A DNA stretch of 64,000 nt from Spironucleus salmonicida (taxonomy: Eukaryota; Fornicata; Diplomonadida; Hexamitidae): positions 984,001-1,048,000 of the forward strand of contig CM035319.1 of the NCBI GenBank assembly GCA_000497125.2. The letters are read 5' to 3'. Shown here piece by piece: positions 60,298 to 64,000 of the stretch. Under the pieces are notes generated by a model, which worked only from the letters and a program-made list of their open reading frames with translations, did not search any database and had not been told where the DNA came from. Both the position numbers and the translations under genes were made by a program. Within the stretch, counting starts at the first letter, position 1, and the number at the start of each line of letters is the position of its first letter.

Positions 60298-60930
60298 ATG
60301 CTATTTTTATTTTCTTATTCCAGCCACTTTCCTCGTCATTTTCCTCGTTTCTCCTCATAAAAAATCACTAAAAATAAAATTTCCACTAGTCATAAAATAA
60401 CCCCAATAACACTCCCTATCCTTATTTTACCTTATTTACATTCTATTTCCCCATTACTAAATTTCGGTAACGCGTTTAGCACATTCCAATTTCTAATATT
60501 CTCCGGATTTTTGCTCACGGAATCTTCAAAAAGTGACGCCCTGCACGCAAATGCCACAAATTTCACTTTTGCAGCGCTGGAAATTTTCAGAAAAACCGCA
60601 TTTGCGCGAATTCTGCTGGCCAGTAGTTCAGCATTCTGCCGCGTCCCGGAAGCACTTAATTCGTCATCGGCTAGACCTCAGAAAATCGATTTGCGGGCAT
60701 TTGTCGCCATCACCTCCCGCCCGATGGAAGTGGCTGCACGTTTCAGCGCAGTTTTGGCGACCATTTTAAGCGATAAAATTCCGCCATCGCAGGCGGCGCA
60801 GATTCAATTTTTGGCTCAATTCGCGCAGCCGTTCAAGTTCTCCCCAGGAACTTACTAATTCTATCCAGCGGCGTTCTAATAGTATTCTTGGCACTGGCGG
60901 CAGCGCAGTTTGGGGTCTGAAGAATTTTGA
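60298..60930 (+). CDS. Hypothetical protein, ~210 aa, start uncertain
   Basis: Frame open from ATG 60298 to TGA 60928-60930 with TAA/TAG-coded Gln. From about 60500 the DNA is GC-richer and the translation looks like a real helical protein (NFTFAALEIFRKTAFARILL, DLRAFVAITSRPMEVAARFS, LATILSDKIPPSQAAQIQFL). The first ~60 codons are low-complexity and may be untranslated. Another plus frame is also open here, but its translation is less protein-like. After the TGA the same frame goes on with protein-like segments broken by more TGA codons, so the gene could be truncated. No family is recognised. Confidence 0.45.
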
Positions 60931-61907
60931 ATTTTTTAAGTTTTAGGCAGAATCCGATAGGGCACGACGTGCGGCGGTTTTCAAATAGCAGAACTTTATG
61001 GGCGGTTGGCGAGAGTTTGCTTTGAAGCATACTTCCGTGCAGCGATTATTGGCATTTTTAAGCAGATTTGGATGTTCTTGCTAAACTGATTATCGTTGGA
61101 AGCAGTGGATTATTAGGATTTGGATTCAAATATTACGTCGTCAAAAATACAATTTGAGCAATTAGTGCTGCTTAAGTTCACATATTGTAGAACCAGTATC
61201 GCACGTAGTATAAAGCTGAGATTTTCAATCACAGAAATTCCTATATCTGCACTGGTCATTACTATAAGATGAAAATGTATATTTATCTAGCACGGTTTAA
61301 TGATGATCTTATTCGAATACTGCACATGTGAGTTGGTCACTAGTACAAAGTTCACAGTATCTTATCCTACAATATTCACGTTACCATCATATAAATATCC
61401 TCTGTCTTTACATTTAACACAGGTGTCTTGACATAACCATATGTTTAACATTCTTCTTTACAATGTTAAGTTGAGTTTCAACGATTCAGTGGCGTTGCTG
61501 TTATTTTGTAATTATTGTTTGATCTTTATATGATTTAAAACTTAATAAAATAGTAGCCAGTGTAAATTTTAATTTTTACTCAAATATAATATACTTGTTT
61601 ATATATAAGTAACTTTCAAATAGATTAGTATTAACATTTTATCTATAATGAACATAACAATAATACAATAGAGGAATTTCAATTATCATTAATATTTCTT
61701 CAGACTGTTAAACATTAGTATGTAAAATATTTGTTTATTGATACGTTCGTCTAATATCGTATAATAAGTATTTCATTAAATTATATTGCAAAAGCATCTA
61801 TAATATAACTAGAAATAACTTTCAACTTAGAGAGAATTAAAAATATGGAATTCATTTGATCAATCTGCTAAATAGCTTAATATAATATTGACTATGTGAT
61901 TTGTACT
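60931..61907. other. Spacer, possibly decayed coding sequence at its start
   Basis: The first ~350 bp continue the frame of the preceding gene with protein-like stretches (AELYGRLARVCFEAYFRAA, SSKIQFEQLVLLKFTY) but contain several TGA codons, roughly at the chance rate. The rest is AT-rich with nothing recognisable. Confidence 0.35.
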
Positions 61908-62249
61908 TCACTCTTTAACTTTATTAATCTTTTGTGATAATATCTCTAGTCGGCTTTCTAGAAGTTTAACTTATTCAGAAACGTCTAGTCCCACACAGTC
62001 ATCTGGACAATCATTGAGAGAAATATCACTAAAAATTGCAGCAGCCTTAGATCTCTCTTCTTCTGTCATCATAACAACATCATTTATCTAGCGTATTATC
62101 CCTGTAACTTCATTTATTGGTTCATTTGTATAAAAATAATGTGGTCTAGGCAGCTACTGAAAAAAATCATCAATAGATTCAGATATTGGTGTGGCATAGT
62201 TTTAGAACAAAGATAATTGTGTAAATGATTCAAGCTTTAAAGTTTGCAT
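61908..62249 (-). CDS. Hypothetical protein with C-terminal coiled coil, 113 aa
   Basis: ATG 62249 to TGA 61910-61908. It has a low-hydrophobicity helical middle (INDVVMMTEEERSKAAAIF), a DCPDDC motif and a C-terminal heptad segment (VSEQVKLLESRLEILSQKIN). Four Gln are TAA/TAG. Its start diverges from the type I membrane protein gene at 62415, 165 bp apart. Size and coil suggest a subunit of a larger complex. No family is recognised. Confidence 0.6.
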
Positions 62250-62414
62250 ATAATTTAGGAATGAAACGTTATTATTATTATCTTTATATTTTATAATAAG
62301 TAGTATTTTCAAATTAATATAATTATATAGAGGTTATAATCTTACAGTATAGTACTTTAATTTTTTTATCTAGTGAATTACCTGTAAACACAAGTATATA
62401 ATAATAATCCAAAA

Positions 62415-63995
62415 ATGTTATTGGTTTTATTAGACACAGTCAGGTGTTTCCAGGACAACGCAGTACTTGAAGGTGACACGTAATCGAAGATATTCAAATT
62501 GGTGTTGACACCGGCTCCTGAGAACGATGAGCTCTGCGTAGCAGCCGATGGCCGCGTGTCAAAATGCTCGCTAGAGTATCTCGACTCAGCGAATAAGGTC
62601 CAGACCATAGACTCAGAGTTCACGTACTTTCATAGAGTGCCAAATATCATAGTCTTCGATCTATCCTCAGACGCAGCGAAATACACCCTCATCGCTGCAA
62701 AATCGCTGCTGTCATACCAGGTGAAGCTGGTGGGCTCCCTGGAGTCCCCTGGGGCCGTCCAGACCATCCAGCACACGCAGATGAACGCGACCAACTGCTG
62801 GGACGACCTGGTGCTCCGCTACAACCGGTCGGCGGGCCACGAGTTCCTCCAGATGGACGGCACGCCGCTCGACTGCCAGATCGTGACCCCCGTGGTCAAA
62901 TTCGAGTACTTCGCCGAGGAGCGGTGGAGATCCTTCGGGGTCCAGGGCGTAAGCGGGGAGGCTGGCTACTACGACTCTACCAAGCCGTTCGACCAGAAGG
63001 CCACAAAGCACTTCAAACAACCGCTCAGCACGCTGACGGACCCGGCCGAAGTCGCCACCTTTAAAGAATTTTTCGTTCATTTCGAGCGGAACCGGACCAT
63101 CCAGACGCGGCTGCACCTCGTGACGAAGATAAACAAACTGGACCAAGTTATTCTGGCTGAGCCGCACCTCATCCTGTCGATCGCCAGCCCGTGCTACTCC
63201 TAGTTGAAGCCCGTCGGCTACATCTCCGCGACACAGATTCTGGCGTTCAGTAACAACGTGATGTTTTCTACTCATACAGAATGCAACCAGAACACGGTCA
63301 GCGTGCACAACCAGCTGCGCGTCATCACGGAGGCCTTCAACTACTCGTCCGCCCCGGAGATAAACACGAAGGACCAGTTCATCAATAAGGTGGGGTTCAT
63401 ATTGAGGCTCGATGTCGCGATACCAGGGTTCGAGGCGATCGGGTCTGGTAGTCTCATCAGCTACATGACCTACAGGGACGAGAACGACGTAATACTGGAC
63501 GAGGAGTCCGTTCTCCTGGAGGCCAAGCTCAGCTGCTTCCAGAACATCCAGGCCTTCTTTAGGCGCGACGAGCTCTGCGTGCAAATCTAGACATACGACT
63601 CCGAAAAGTGCTCGACGCAAGGGCACTCGGTGGCGAACTACATCCTCGGCGTCTAGCCGGAGTCGTACCAGTCCCGGCAGATAGCGTTCAGCTTCGTCAT
63701 CGACTACGTGTTCAACGGCAAGTTGCAGTGCACATCAACGTATCAAGACCATACATTTGGGGTTACGATGCCCGGCACCGTGGCGGAGCGAGCTGTGATT
63801 TACGAGAAGATGGTGGCGAACCACACCAACCTCTACAACTTCGTCCAGTCGGAAAACGAATTTCCGTTCCCAAGCGTGCTGCTGCTCTCGGACTTCTCCA
63901 ACATTTACACGCACTTCGCGGTGATCGCTGGACTGGTGTTTGTGTTCACCGGAATCGGGCTGATGGCATACCTCTGCATGGCGAGTCGTCTCTGA
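62415..63995 (+). CDS. Type I membrane glycoprotein-like protein, IR3 copy B
   Basis: 526 residues from ATG 62415 (context aaaaATG) to TGA 63993-63995. It is near-identical to 42433-44013 over codons ~12-526 but has a different leader (MLLVLLDTVRC instead of MFLVVAEEIRC), here more like a genuine short signal peptide. It has the same spaced cysteines, sequons and C-terminal membrane helix. Amino-acid changes are few and scattered, and no frame is disrupted. GC-rich inside, with AT-rich DNA directly upstream. A separate promoter is implied because the homology stops after the leader. Confidence 0.75.
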
Positions 63996-64000
63996 GCTTC

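Larger units (their letters stand above)
42428..64000. repeat. IR3: inverted repeat arms 42428-43980 and 62448-64000
   Basis: The two type I membrane protein genes mirror each other about position 53214 (paired coordinates sum to 106428). The 1553-bp arms differ by only scattered substitutions (for example VSTC/VSKC, YFQSV/YFHRV, STQAF/STKPF). The similarity ends just inside the start of the genes, after the leader codons, and continues to the window end on the right. The 18.5 kb between them is not mirrored as a whole. Confidence 0.85.

Noticed and set aside
1-64000. CRISPR arrays, operons or Shine-Dalgarno sites
   Set aside because: There are no regularly spaced short repeats, no bacterial-type gene strings and no Shine-Dalgarno-like pattern. 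The gene content is eukaryotic.

Overview
The window looks like a diplomonad nuclear genome of the Hexamita/Spironucleus/Trepomonas group. Four things point there. TAA and TAG must be read as glutamine and only TGA ends genes. There are cysteine-rich, CXXC-repeat surface proteins with one C-terminal membrane segment. Flagellar genes (IFT122, an outer-arm dynein intermediate chain) sit beside general eukaryotic genes (POLR3C, CHMP1, CMS1). All genes appear intronless and most start codons directly follow a short run of A. Hexamita inflata is my best guess, by inference only. All calls below use TAR = Gln, TGA = stop.

Layout. 1-1102: 3' part of an EGF-like cysteine-rich gene on the minus strand. 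1103-3518: AT-rich spacer with a decayed gene. 3519-13957: a 10.4-kb inverted repeat (IR1). Each arm holds a cysteine-rich membrane protein gene (copies tail-to-tail, both 1089 codons) and what looks like a decayed 3' half of LSU rRNA. The 1.33-kb centre holds a broken sulfatase/LTA-synthase-like gene. 14357-18307: a third cysteine-rich membrane protein. 18401-42419: a gene-dense housekeeping and flagellar stretch (CMS1, a multi-pass protein, IFT122, CHMP1, coiled-coil proteins, DNAI2, an N-terminally MGC protein, POLR3C, an LRR protein, beta-propeller-like proteins). 42433-44013 and 62415-63995: two near-identical type I membrane protein genes in inverted orientation (IR3). 44655-44726: tRNA-Glu(TTC), with a decayed copy at 59458-59527. 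44927-53127: a second large inverted repeat (IR2) made of two Hsp70/HSPA12-like genes tail-to-tail. 53263-62249: an ARM-like protein, a large WD protein and small unknown genes.

The most striking system is IR2. The two genes share a virtually identical 3443-bp arm that begins at the start codon and encodes two tandem actin/Hsp70-type ATPase domains. They then switch abruptly to different, only distantly similar C-terminal domains of about 215 residues at the palindrome centre. This is a constant-ATPase, variable-recognition-domain arrangement. Its geometry would let recombination between the arms swap C-termini between two promoters. IR1 follows the same plan with surface-antigen genes: the homology starts at the start codons, the flanks are unrelated and the arms have been partly homogenised.

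Base composition is strongly patchy. GC-rich blocks with CAG-coded Gln alternate with AT-rich blocks with TAA/TAG-coded Gln, and several boundaries fall inside single reading frames. No computation was run; all identities are by eye.
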